From NCBI RefSeq assembly GCF_037200945.1, contig NZ_JBBCGP010000001.1, forward strand, positions 1,486,501 through 1,550,500: a DNA stretch of 64,000 nucleotides, in the 5' to 3' direction. Origin of the DNA: Methylovirgula sp. (GTDB lineage Bacteria > Pseudomonadota > Alphaproteobacteria > Rhizobiales > Beijerinckiaceae). Below, one piece after another: positions 1 to 8,284 of this stretch (the stretch's first letter is position 1; every line of letters begins with the position of its first letter). Under the pieces are notes generated by a model. It did no database searches, was not told where the DNA came from, and saw only the letters and a list, made by a program, of their open reading frames with translations. The position numbers and the translations under genes were made by a program.

Positions 1-423
1 CGGCACAACACAAGCCATATCACATCATCTTCCAATGTGATCAGCGCCTCACTAAGGAAATTGGCGCATAACTCGGGCGAGCTAGCGATCTGTGATGTCT
101 CTGGACGCTGACCGCCATGGGCTTGTCAGACGAGCTGACAATGCCTGCGTCTTCGTCTCGGTTAGGTAGGCACGCAATTTGCCTCTTTTCGAAGTGGGCG
201 GAGACTTCGTGGCCTCTGCCCAAAGCAAAAGCGCGCGTTGCTGCATTTTCTGGCTTCCTGCCTTCGAAAGGTATCTCGACATGACGTTGCCCGCATGTAC
301 ATTGTTTGTCAGTGTACTGACGAAATGCAATTGGCCTGACGATGCCGGTAGGATGCCACGCGAGCTACCATGCCGCCATCGGCAAGCGCGTCGACTCATA
401 ACTAGAGCGATGGGGTAGGGGCG
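1..423. other. Leader region without a recognisable gene
   Basis: No open frame here resembles a known protein, and the short frames on both strands overlap one another without ribosome sites. The stretch lies upstream of the first ABC-transporter operon and so should hold its promoter. The only structured element I see is the palindrome at 308-321, listed separately. A remnant of an upstream gene cannot be excluded because the window begins here. Confidence 0.5.
308..321. promoter_or_regulatory. Palindromic operator candidate GTCAG-TGTA-CTGAC
   Basis: The 14-base site is an inverted repeat with 5-base arms, about 100 bases upstream of the first ABC ATPase gene. A near-identical palindrome, ATCAG-CATA-CTGAT, sits about 90 bases upstream of the OprB porin gene (6736-6749). 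Sharing the pattern RTCAG-N2-TA-CTGAY suggests both operons answer to one repressor. No regulator gene for it is evident in the window. Confidence 0.45.
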
Positions 424-1254
424 GTGCTTCAGCTAACTGAGCGGCGCACGACGACCGTGGCACCGGATTATCATGCCCAGTTAAGGGACGTCTCTCGCGT
501 CTTCGAGCGGCCTCGTCAGGCGCCGTTGCATGCCATGGGTCCGGTGACGATCGACTTTGTGCGCGGCGAATTCTTCACCGTTGTCGGGCCGTCTGGCTGC
601 GGCAAGTCTTCTTTGCTGGAAATCATCGCCGGACTTGCGCTGCCGACATCTGGAGAGGTGATTTTCGAGGGGCGGCCGCACAAAGGGGTGCCGGAAGGCA
701 TCGGCGTTATATTTCAGGAAGACGCGTCATTTCCGTGGTTGACCGTCGCCGACAACGTCGCCTTTGGTTTGCGCCGCAACGGAACGGATCCAGCGGAGAC
801 GAAACGCCGGGTCGATCATGCGCTCGGCTTAATGGGCCTTCGTGAATTCGCGCGCGCCTATCCGACGCATCTCTCTGGCGGGATGCGCCAGCGCGTCTGC
901 ATCGCGCGAACGCTTGTCATGCAGCCGCGTTTCATTTTGCTCGACGAGCCATTCGGGGCTCTGGATCAGCAGACGCGCCTCATCATGGGCGATGAACTGC
1001 TGAAGCTTTGGCGCGAAACACGCGCCACGGTTCTGCTGATCACTCATGCGCTCGACGAAGCTGCCATGTTGTCGGACCGTGTCGGCGTCATGTCGGCACG
1101 GCCAGGCCGCGTCATCGAATGCGTCGAGACAGGTTGGCCGCGCGACCGGACAAGTGAAATCCTAAGCGATCCAACCTTTGCCAAGATCAATGCGCAGCTC
1201 TGGCGCTCCTTACGCGAAGAGGCGATCAAGCTCATCGGCGAGAATAGGGTTTAA
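424..1254 (+). CDS. ABC transporter ATP-binding protein, NitT/TauT (SsuB/TauB) family
   Basis: This is the cytoplasmic ATPase of a nitrate/sulfonate/taurine-type importer. The 276-residue protein has all nucleotide-binding motifs: Walker A GPSGCGKS (55-62), Q-loop Q98, signature LSGGMRQR (150-157), Walker B FILLDEP (170-176) and H-loop H208. The FQED..FPWLTV segment after the Q-loop is typical of SsuB/TauB. The start is GTG; the first 20 residues are poorly conserved, so a later start is possible. It is the first gene of a plus-strand operon with two permeases, a UbiD decarboxylase and a binding protein. The family imports small acids such as sulfonates and aromatic acids; the UbiD partner favours an aromatic or unsaturated acid (inference). 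Confidence 0.9.
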   Translation: MLQLTERRTTTVAPDYHAQLRDVSRVFERPRQAPLHAMGPVTIDFVRGEFFTVVGPSGCGKSSLLEIIAGLALPTSGEVIFEGRPHKGVPEGIGVIFQEDASFPWLTVADNVAFGLRRNGTDPAETKRRVDHALGLMGLREFARAYPTHLSGGMRQRVCIARTLVMQPRFILLDEPFGALDQQTRLIMGDELLKLWRETRATVLLITHALDEAAMLSDRVGVMSARPGRVIECVETGWPRDRTSEILSDPTFAKINAQLWRSLREEAIKLIGENRV

Positions 1255-1259
1255 GCTGC

Positions 1260-2009
1260 ATGACGAGAGTAGCCTTTCTGCGTATGCTTTTTATCGTGCT
1301 GGGAATCGCAATCGTCGAAGGCCTTTGTCGGTCGGGCATAATCCCGGCGATGGTCCTACCGGCCCCATCGCAAATCGCAGCATCGCTTTATGCGCTGCTT
1401 CAGGCAGGAACGTTTACGCAAGCCATCGTTTCGACATTCGCCAGCGTCGCAATTGCGGCGCTCATTTCGATTGCCGCGGGCATCTTAATCGGGGTGTCGG
1501 TTCATCGGCAACAACGTTTGCGCGCAATTGTCGCGCCAATCCTCGACAGCTATTACGCGGTCCCGACGTTTCTCTTCTATCCGATCCTTATTCTGTTTCT
1601 GGGCGTTGGCCGCGCGGCCATCGTCGGGATTGCCGTCATCATGGCCGTTGCATCCATGATTATCGCAACGCTCAATGGTCTGGACGCCGTCCCCCGCGTG
1701 CAGAAGCGAACGGCGCGAATTTTGCGGCTCAATGAGGTCCAGACCGCATTCCACGTCACGCTTCCGTCGGCAATGCCCTACCTCTTCACCGGCATCAAGC
1801 TCACAATTGCTTATGCGTTTATTGGCGTCATCGCATCGGAATTCATCATGTCAGGCAATGGCATCGGATATGAAATATCCAATGCTTACAACACATTCGA
1901 CAATCAAACGATGTACGGCCTGATGCTGCTGGTCATCATTGTAGTCTGTGTCGTCAACGGATTGATGCAATGGTTTGACGTCCGGTTACACGCGAGGAGA
2001 ACCAGATGA
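1260..2009 (+). CDS. ABC transporter permease, NitT/TauT family (first of two)
   Basis: This 249-residue inner-membrane protein has about six hydrophobic segments and the binding-protein-dependent transport fold. The EAA-like coupling loop that contacts the ATPase lies around residues 140-180 (GLDAVPRVQ..A..L). It starts five bases after the ATPase stop, and its end overlaps the next permease by four bases (ATGA), so the three genes should be translationally coupled. Two dissimilar permeases imply a heterodimeric channel, unlike the usual single-permease SsuC/TauC arrangement. Substrate unknown. Confidence 0.88.
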   Translation: MTRVAFLRMLFIVLGIAIVEGLCRSGIIPAMVLPAPSQIAASLYALLQAGTFTQAIVSTFASVAIAALISIAAGILIGVSVHRQQRLRAIVAPILDSYYAVPTFLFYPILILFLGVGRAAIVGIAVIMAVASMIIATLNGLDAVPRVQKRTARILRLNEVQTAFHVTLPSAMPYLFTGIKLTIAYAFIGVIASEFIMSGNGIGYEISNAYNTFDNQTMYGLMLLVIIVVCVVNGLMQWFDVRLHARRTR

Positions 2010-2773
2010 CTTCGCGCTTGACTTACGCTGGCGATATCTTCGCTGTCGGACTCGTCGGGCTCGTCATCTGGCAGGGCCTTCATTGGGCGCTGGGCGCGGG
2101 CGTCCTCGCATCTCCTAAGAACGTGTGCGCCGCTCTGGCTGAGACGCTCACGCACGCCGGATTCTGGGAGCACGCAAGTGCGACTCTCAGAGCGCTTGCG
2201 GCGGCCTCGGTTTTGTCGCTGCTCGGGGGCATTTTGCTCGGCGTCCTGCTGGGGATCGCGTTGACCGCAGGAGCGGTGTTCGAGCCCATTCTTGTGAGTT
2301 TCTATGCACTGCCGAAAGTGACGCTCTATCCGCTTATTCTCCTCACGTTCGGATTGGGGCTGTCGGCGAAGGTCGCGTTTGGAGTCTTGCACGGGTTGAT
2401 TCCGGTTTGCCTGATGACGATGAATGGCGTGCGCCAGATGCCGCGCGCTTATTTACGCAGCGCGCGTGTGCTGCAACTGACTCCGATGCAAACGACGCTG
2501 CATATCGTCATGCCCGCCGTGTTACCGACGATCCTCTCGTCAGTAAGGCTAGGGTTTTCCTTGAGCCTGCTTGGGGTGCTGATCGGCGAAATGTTCGCTG
2601 CAAAGGCGGGCCTCGGATTTCTGATCATGAATGCCATTGCCATGAACGACATGGCAACGCTTCTCGCACTGACATTTTTGCTCTTTGCCTTCGCGATCTT
2701 CGTGAACTGGGCGTTGGGATTTATGATCAACCGCATAATCGTCCGTCGGCTGGGCGACGCGGCGAATGGATAG
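2006..2773 (+). CDS. ABC transporter permease, NitT/TauT family (second of two)
   Basis: This 255-residue integral membrane protein is homologous to the preceding permease but clearly diverged. Its EAA-type loop (GVRQMPRAY..SARVL..T) lies near residues 135-175, with hydrophobic helices on either side. It overlaps the previous gene by four bases and its stop lies inside the start region of the UbiD gene, so it is part of one compact operon. It probably pairs with the upstream permease to form the transmembrane path. No signal peptide is expected or seen. Confidence 0.88.
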   Translation: MTSRLTYAGDIFAVGLVGLVIWQGLHWALGAGVLASPKNVCAALAETLTHAGFWEHASATLRALAAASVLSLLGGILLGVLLGIALTAGAVFEPILVSFYALPKVTLYPLILLTFGLGLSAKVAFGVLHGLIPVCLMTMNGVRQMPRAYLRSARVLQLTPMQTTLHIVMPAVLPTILSSVRLGFSLSLLGVLIGEMFAAKAGLGFLIMNAIAMNDMATLLALTFLLFAFAIFVNWALGFMINRIIVRRLGDAANG

Positions 2774-4274
2774 GAAAGGCATGATGGCCGAGAAAACCAA
2801 GACACATGCATATTGTTACGACGACCTGCGCGGATGGCTCGCTGCGGCGGATGAGCTCGGCGAAGTTCGTAATATCTCCGGCCTGTCGTGGGAGCGGGAA
2901 ATCGGAATGGCGAGCGCGATTCTGCAGCGCGACGGGGCGGCGCCGTGCGGCTTGTTCGACGACATTCCCGGAGTGGAGAAGGGCTTTCGCGTCCTGACGA
3001 ATCTCTTTGGCGGCCGCCGGGCCAGTGTGACTCTCGGCTTTTCCGCTGGGCTGACCCGTTTTCAGCTCAGTGATGCGTTTCTCAGTGTCTACAAGAATCC
3101 GAACAACAAGCCCGTGCCGCATGTCATCGTCGAGTCGGGGCCGATTTTTGAGAACACCTATTTCGGCGTAGACGTCGATCTGAACATTTTTCCCGCGCCG
3201 CAATGGCACGAAGAAGATGGCGGCCGCTACATCGGCACGGGTTGCTATTGCGTCACGCGCGATCCCGAAAGCGGCTGGCTGAACCAGGGCACCTACCGCG
3301 TGATGCTACACGGCAAAAATAGTGTCGGCATCTACATATCACCCGGCAAACATGGCCGCATGCATCTCGATAAATATATGGAGCGCGGCGAGAAAATGCC
3401 GATCGCCGTCGTGCTTGGCGGCAACCCCATGCAATTCCTGCTGACAGGAAACGAGGTTCCATTTGGCGTCTCGGAATACGACGTCTTGGGTGGCCTCTAC
3501 GGACGTCCCGTCGAATGCGTGAAAGGCCGGATCACAGGGCTGCCATTTCCGAAAAGCGCGGAGATTGTCCTGGAGGGCTGGATCGAACCCGGCGACGTAC
3601 GGGAAGAGGGTCCGCTCGGCGAATGGACGGGATATTACGCGTCGGGCTCTCGTGCAGAACCCGTCATGCGCGTTGAGGCTGTCTATCATCGCAATGATCC
3701 GATCATTCTCGGTTGTGTCCACGAAGTCGGACCCACAGAATATTCGCGATTTCGAGCGGTCACCCGATCGGCGCTTCTAAAGGAGGCGCTGAAGGCGGCG
3801 GGCATTCCAGACGTTTCGGCGGTCTGGGCGCATGAGGTCGGGGGCGCCCGCATGCTTCTAGGTGTGGCGATCAAGCAGCGCTATGGCGGTCATTCGAAGC
3901 AAGCCGGCCATGTCGCCTCGCAATGTCAAGCGGGCGCCTATGCCGGCAAATATGTCGTTGTGGTTGACGATGACATTGACGTGTCGAATCTCGACGAACT
4001 TCTGTGGGCGATGCTGACTCGGTCTGATCCCGCAAGTTCGATTGACGTTATCACCGGCGCTTGGTCCACCCCGCTCGATCCGCGCATACCGCCCGACCAG
4101 CGTGCACGCGGCGATTTCACCAACAGTCGTGCGATTATCGACGCCTGCCGGCCGTACGCTTGGCGCGATCAATTTCCCAAGGTCAATCTTCCGCCCCGAA
4201 ACGTTCGTGAAGAAGCGCAGGAAAGATTCGGCTGGATGGTCGCGCCGCCGCAAAAACAATCAAACGTCATCTAG
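2766..4274 (+). CDS. UbiD family decarboxylase (prFMN-dependent)
   Basis: UbiD-family enzymes reversibly decarboxylate aromatic, heteroaromatic or alpha,beta-unsaturated acids using prenylated FMN. Counting from 2766, the protein has the residues expected from the Fdc1 active site: N173, H196 and E237 (metal and prFMN phosphate) and R178, E281 and E286 (catalysis), the last two in EGPLGEWTGY. The 502-residue length is normal for the family. The true start may be ATG 2781 or 2784, after the AGGAAAGG at 2772-2779. No UbiX prenyltransferase is in the window, so the cofactor must be supplied elsewhere. Position between importer subunits suggests the imported acid, or a downstream product, is the substrate (inference). 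Confidence 0.92.
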   Translation: MDRKGMMAEKTKTHAYCYDDLRGWLAAADELGEVRNISGLSWEREIGMASAILQRDGAAPCGLFDDIPGVEKGFRVLTNLFGGRRASVTLGFSAGLTRFQLSDAFLSVYKNPNNKPVPHVIVESGPIFENTYFGVDVDLNIFPAPQWHEEDGGRYIGTGCYCVTRDPESGWLNQGTYRVMLHGKNSVGIYISPGKHGRMHLDKYMERGEKMPIAVVLGGNPMQFLLTGNEVPFGVSEYDVLGGLYGRPVECVKGRITGLPFPKSAEIVLEGWIEPGDVREEGPLGEWTGYYASGSRAEPVMRVEAVYHRNDPIILGCVHEVGPTEYSRFRAVTRSALLKEALKAAGIPDVSAVWAHEVGGARMLLGVAIKQRYGGHSKQAGHVASQCQAGAYAGKYVVVVDDDIDVSNLDELLWAMLTRSDPASSIDVITGAWSTPLDPRIPPDQRARGDFTNSRAIIDACRPYAWRDQFPKVNLPPRNVREEAQERFGWMVAPPQKQSNVI

Positions 4275-4283
4275 AGGGTATTC

Positions 4284-5261
4284 ATGATCAAGAATTCAAT
4301 GACACGATTTGCGGCAGGCTTCGTCGCGCTCTGCACCTTGGCCTCCACCGCCGTGATGGCCGACGATATCTCGGTGACGCAATGGGGCGCGAGTCTCACG
4401 GGGCTGCCCTATATCGTCGCGTTGGAAAAGGGGCTTTTCCAGAAAGGCGGCGCGAACGTCACCGGGGTCATAGGCTCAGGGGGCGGTGGATCGACGGTGC
4501 GGAATATCCTCGCCAGTCCACTTCCTTATGGCGAAGTATCGCTCGACGCGGCGGTGTCTGCAAAGCAGCACGGTCTCGATATCATCATTGTGAATATCGG
4601 CACACGGCGACTGCCGGGCTCGTCGGTTGTCACTTTGGAGCCGGCGATCAGGAGCCTGAAGGATCTGGCCGGCAAGAAGGCCGCAATCACGACTCCGAGG
4701 TCCGTGTCCGAAATGGCCTTTGTCCTCGGATTGAAACAGGCGGGTGTGACGATCGGCGATGTGACGCGGGTTTCAGCGGGCGGCTATGCGCAGGGCCTGA
4801 CGATGCTGGATCATGGCGCGGTGGACGCCGCGTCCCTCATCGAACCCCTCTCCTTGTATCAGCAAGGCAAATATAGGGAGGTTACAAGCCTCATGAACAC
4901 GCTTCCGCCTATGGTCATCACAGTCGGAATCACAACACGCTCCTTTGCCAAAGCCAATCCACAAGTCATCCGCGCGATTATCGCGGCGCGCGAGGCCGCG
5001 GTGAAGGCGGTGTATGCCGACCCAAAGGCGGCGCTTGCAAGTCTCGCCGGCTCGCCTGCTTATAAAATTCCGCCGGCGATCGCAGCCCAGACGCTTCAAC
5101 ATATGATTGCAGGCCGAACGCTGAGCGAAGGCGCATTTAATCAGGCGGAACTCGATCGAACGCTTGAAGGATTGCGGCTTGTCGGCGCCGTCGAAGGCGA
5201 TGTTGATTGGAATGCGCTCATCGACAAAAGTTACCTGCCGGAGGATCTCAAGGGCAAGTAG
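4284..5261 (+). CDS. ABC transporter substrate-binding protein, NMT1/SsuA-like
   Basis: This 325-residue periplasmic binding protein captures the substrate for the ABC importer encoded upstream. A Sec signal peptide is visible: basic start, hydrophobic core around residues 8-22, and a likely cut after AVMA (residue 26). The mature part has the two-lobe NMT1/SsuA pattern, with conserved segments around GLPYIVALEKGLF and a glycine-rich loop near residue 65 (IGSGGGGS). It starts ten bases after the UbiD stop, with GAGGG upstream, and is the last gene of the operon. Ligand cannot be read from sequence. Confidence 0.88.
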   Translation: MIKNSMTRFAAGFVALCTLASTAVMADDISVTQWGASLTGLPYIVALEKGLFQKGGANVTGVIGSGGGGSTVRNILASPLPYGEVSLDAAVSAKQHGLDIIIVNIGTRRLPGSSVVTLEPAIRSLKDLAGKKAAITTPRSVSEMAFVLGLKQAGVTIGDVTRVSAGGYAQGLTMLDHGAVDAASLIEPLSLYQQGKYREVTSLMNTLPPMVITVGITTRSFAKANPQVIRAIIAAREAAVKAVYADPKAALASLAGSPAYKIPPAIAAQTLQHMIAGRTLSEGAFNQAELDRTLEGLRLVGAVEGDVDWNALIDKSYLPEDLKGK

Positions 5262-5282
5262 TCGCGACCGCGAGCTTCGCGG

Positions 5283-5816
5283 CTAATCAGGCGCGCCCAT
5301 CGCTGGCGGAGGGCGATGAGAGTAGTCGTTCGTAAAGATCTGATGCAGACGCGCGACGTGTGTTTCGTCCAGGCCCTGATCTAGCCCGCGCGCGTAAACC
5401 TCGATATTCAGCCGCGCGAGCTCGGATGGCGGAAGATCGGCGGCCGTGAAACGTCCGGTTTCAATGAGCAATCTTTGCTGAATGCGCTCCGCTTCCAATT
5501 CGACGGCCTGCAGCGATTTCTTGAATTGGCCGACGTTGGCGACGTTCGCGGTGAAAGATGTGTTTTTGAGGCTGCGCCTGACACGGCGTATCGGGACGAC
5601 GAGGCTTTCGCGCCACGCGTTCGACGGTTCGCTCGGATCGGCGGAAAATGGGCTTGCGAACTGCGCGCCGCGGGTCGCCGCAAAGAAAGCAAGCATGAGG
5701 ACATTAACGTCGGCACCGCAATCGTCTTGCAACGCGAGGCAAGACGCGCAGACAGCATCGTTACCGTAGAAGCGTAGAGAAAAAGTCCAAAGCTCGTCTG
5801 CATCTAAAGGGAGCAT
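5283..5816 (-). CDS. TIGR02444 family protein (DUF2390)
   Basis: The 177-residue product matches the TIGR02444 family in several places: an opening LW.FSLRFYG, the LQD..GADVN segment near residue 30, the WR...V.P.R..RR.LK stretch and the ELEAER motif. The frame is open upstream to 5867, but the ATG at 5816 gives the family-typical beginning. Function of the family is unknown; proteins are small, cytoplasmic and helical. It lies convergent to the ABC operon and divergent from the flavoprotein at 5898. It looks like an ordinary gene rather than a member of the catabolic island. Confidence 0.78.
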   Translation of the reverse strand: MLPLDADELWTFSLRFYGNDAVCASCLALQDDCGADVNVLMLAFFAATRGAQFASPFSADPSEPSNAWRESLVVPIRRVRRSLKNTSFTANVANVGQFKKSLQAVELEAERIQQRLLIETGRFTAADLPPSELARLNIEVYARGLDQGLDETHVARLHQIFTNDYSHRPPPAMGAPD

Positions 5817-5897
5817 AGAAGTCGTTCCTATCTCGAAGCGCCCGGGCGAGCATGTCAGACAACCCAAAACGTATGATAACTGACCGAGGTCTCAACT

Positions 5898-6506
5898 GTG
5901 TTTTATACACCCGAATCCCGTGACAAAACGTTGCTGCCGCATGATCCGTTTAAAGCGCTGATAGCCCCGAGGCCGATCGGCTGGGTTTCAACCAAAGGGC
6001 GTAGCGGCGCGGTTAATCTCGCGCCTTATTCATTCTTCAACGCGATCTGCGAAAGCCCTCCGATGATCATGTTTTCCTCGCATGGCCGTAAGGATTCACT
6101 GACCTTTGCTGAAGAGACACGTGAATTCGTCTGGAACATGGCGACATACGACTTGCGCGAAGCGATGAACCGGACGGCGGCGGTGCTGCCGCGCGGCGAA
6201 AACGAGTTCACCTGTGCCGGATTGGAAATGGCCAAGTCGCACTTCGTTGCGCCGCCGCGCGTGGCAGCTAGCCCCGCTGCCCTCGAATGCAAAGTCACCG
6301 ACATTCAGCAGATTCTGGATATCGAGGGGGCGCCGACGGAGGATTACCTCGTCTTTGGCCAGGTCGTTGGCGTTTATATTGGCGACGCTTTCGTGCGCGA
6401 TGGACGCATTGACGCCGCGGCGATGCTGCCTCTCGCCCGTTGCGGTTACATGGACTACGTCGTGGCAAGCACGCTATTCGAAATGCCGCGACCGCCGCGA
6501 GTCTGA
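5898..6506 (+). CDS. Flavin reductase family protein (DIM6/NTAB, FMN-binding split barrel)
   Basis: The 202-residue protein belongs to the DIM6/NTAB flavoprotein family. The conserved FMN-binding block runs from RPIGWVST through NLAPYSFFNAICE..P (about residues 25-55), with the conserved ASP.ALEC segment near 125. The start is GTG with GAGG about eight bases upstream. Family members either supply reduced flavin to monooxygenases or catalyse flavin-dependent redox steps themselves. Within this island it could serve a hydroxylase or act on the UbiD product (inference). A half-site resembling the 308-321 palindrome (AACTGAC, near 5877-5883) lies just upstream. Confidence 0.85.
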   Translation: MFYTPESRDKTLLPHDPFKALIAPRPIGWVSTKGRSGAVNLAPYSFFNAICESPPMIMFSSHGRKDSLTFAEETREFVWNMATYDLREAMNRTAAVLPRGENEFTCAGLEMAKSHFVAPPRVAASPAALECKVTDIQQILDIEGAPTEDYLVFGQVVGVYIGDAFVRDGRIDAAAMLPLARCGYMDYVVASTLFEMPRPPRV

Positions 6507-6735
6507 GTCTGTCTCGACCCGAATCGGATGCCGACAAGCCGTCGCTGTTGTAGTCGCTGGCGCTTTTGCGCGTGTTTTTACATGCATGGTGCTGCGGGAA
6601 TTTTGTGCAGCGCATTTGTTTTTTGCCTTCCGAATACGCGGACGTATTGTTTATTGCCGCGTGGGTAATCAACGGCAAAACCCTACACAAAAAACCCTAT
6701 TGACTCGTCGCGAGAGCTACCGCAGCTTTTAATCA

Positions 6736-6749
6736 ATCAGCATACTGAT
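6736..6749. promoter_or_regulatory. Palindromic operator candidate ATCAG-CATA-CTGAT
   Basis: This 14-base inverted repeat matches the one at 308-321 in layout and in eight of its ten arm bases, giving the shared pattern RTCAG-N2-TA-CTGAY. It lies about 90 bases before the OprB start. I infer that porin and ABC/UbiD operons are co-regulated. Confidence 0.45.
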
Positions 6750-6753
6750 GATC

Positions 6754-6771
6754 TGTCCGATTATTTGGACA
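6754..6771. promoter_or_regulatory. Inverted repeat TGTCC-N8-GGACA
   Basis: A second inverted repeat lies five bases downstream of the shared palindrome and 66 bases upstream of the porin start codon. Its arms are five bases. It could be a second operator or an activator site; no partner copy was seen elsewhere in the window. Confidence 0.3.
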
Positions 6772-6837
6772 AATGAAATTTAGAAGCTGAGGGAATGGGG
6801 TCGGGCTGCACAGTCCGATGAATTTTGGGGGACGAGG

Positions 6838-8274
6838 ATGTTGATTCGGAAGATGGGTACGGTCGCATTGGCGGCCGGAATGGGATGCTTCTCCGCCTTC
6901 GGGGCGTTGGCGCAGCATCAGGACCAGGGTACGACGGCGTCCCCGCTCACAATTCCCGGGCATCCTCCGCCGCCGTCGACACTAACTGATCAGGAGCAAG
7001 GTTACTTCTTCAACTTGACGCCGTATGGGGCGCAAATCGGCCAGGACCTTGCGGATAGGGGAATCTACATTACCGGACGAACGTTGGAGGAAGGAATCGG
7101 CGCGGCGTCCGGCGGTTTCCATCGGGGCACGTTCTACGAGGGTTATACATCACTGGGCACCGACCTTGACATGGGCCGGATCGCCGGCATTCAGGGCGGC
7201 TCGGTCCATATCCTTTTCGACGATCTGAGCGGCGCGCAGTTTCAAACTTATTCGGGGAGCACGCTGGTCTACAATCGCGTGCTCGGCATGAAACCGGCCT
7301 TTCGGCTTAACGAATTCTCCTACGAACAAAACTTCGGTAAGCTGGACGTCCGCGTCGGTCGTGTACCGATCGGCCCGGAGTTTGATTATTCAGAAGCGAA
7401 CTGCCAATTCATCTATGCAATGTGCGCGCTGCCGGTGGGATACGGCAACGTACGTGGCGCGCCGACCTATGCGACTGCATCGTGGGCTGCCGTTGCGCAA
7501 TATCGCTTTACGCGCAATTTCTATGTCAATGCCGGCGCTTATGAAGATGAGCCGTTGTTGAATTTGTCGGGTCACCTGAACATGCCCGGCGAAGATTGGG
7601 CTCCCGACAAATTCCGTGGCGTCACACTTCCTGTCCAGATTGGCTACCGGGAGAGTATGAAGCAGACGATGTATCCCTTCGCGGTCGATATCGGTGGCTT
7701 CTATGACACAGGTGATTATACCGATCTGCTTTTGAACTCGGCGGGGCAGATTCATGCGCTGTCTGGCGGCGCGCAGCAACTCGATCACGGAAAGAGTGGC
7801 ATGTGGCTGCAGGGCCAGAAGGTGCTATTTCGCCCTGAAGGTGGCGAAAGCCAACGCAATCTGATGGCGTTTGGCGGTCTTAACTTCACGACCAGCGGTG
7901 TTGCCGCCATTCAGCGTACGGCTTACGCGGGTATGAGCTACACAGGTTTGCTGCCGAATCGCCCGAACGACACTTTGAACTTCATGGGCATGTATATCGG
8001 GCTGAGCGATTCCTTCGTCGACAACGTCGATGCCACGCTTCGCAAGAATGGAATCCTGGGATCACTTAATAGTTCAGAGGCATATGTCGAGCTGAACTAC
8101 GGCGTTGCGCTGGCGCCAGGCGTCGTCCTGAAGCCTTCGTTCGATTACATCTTCAACCCTGACCAGCTCGGCGTCGCGCACCCGGTCGATAATCTTCATC
8201 ATGCGATGTTTATCGGCCTGGCGCTCTCGGCCTTCTGGCCCGAGACTTTTGGTCTACCGCGGCTTGGCGGCTAG
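6838..8274 (+). CDS. Carbohydrate porin, OprB family
   Basis: This 478-residue protein has a signal peptide with a cut likely after GALAQ (about residue 26) and the OprB porin pattern. An early GITGR-like strand (GIYITGR..EEG) is followed by repeated amphipathic beta strands and the DDLSG and RVGRVPIG segments. The family forms selective channels for sugars and other small solutes in the outer membrane. The gene is followed ten bases later by an MFS permease, so outer- and inner-membrane passage may be paired. Given its neighbours and the shared palindrome upstream, a non-sugar organic acid substrate is plausible (inference). Confidence 0.87.
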   Translation: MLIRKMGTVALAAGMGCFSAFGALAQHQDQGTTASPLTIPGHPPPPSTLTDQEQGYFFNLTPYGAQIGQDLADRGIYITGRTLEEGIGAASGGFHRGTFYEGYTSLGTDLDMGRIAGIQGGSVHILFDDLSGAQFQTYSGSTLVYNRVLGMKPAFRLNEFSYEQNFGKLDVRVGRVPIGPEFDYSEANCQFIYAMCALPVGYGNVRGAPTYATASWAAVAQYRFTRNFYVNAGAYEDEPLLNLSGHLNMPGEDWAPDKFRGVTLPVQIGYRESMKQTMYPFAVDIGGFYDTGDYTDLLLNSAGQIHALSGGAQQLDHGKSGMWLQGQKVLFRPEGGESQRNLMAFGGLNFTTSGVAAIQRTAYAGMSYTGLLPNRPNDTLNFMGMYIGLSDSFVDNVDATLRKNGILGSLNSSEAYVELNYGVALAPGVVLKPSFDYIFNPDQLGVAHPVDNLHHAMFIGLALSAFWPETFGLPRLGG

Positions 8275-8284
8275 GAGCGGGAAT

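Larger units (their letters stand above)
6507..6837. other. Intergenic control region before the OprB porin
   Basis: These 331 bases contain no convincing gene. They hold two inverted repeats close to the porin start: ATCAG-CATA-CTGAT at 6736-6749 and TGTCC-N8-GGACA at 6754-6771. Both are placed where operators or activator sites would be expected. The preceding 200 bases show nothing I can interpret. Confidence 0.5.

Noticed and set aside
82..418. Open frames on both strands before the first operon
   Set aside because: They overlap each other, lack ribosome sites and have no recognisable sequence; the stretch looks like promoter DNA.
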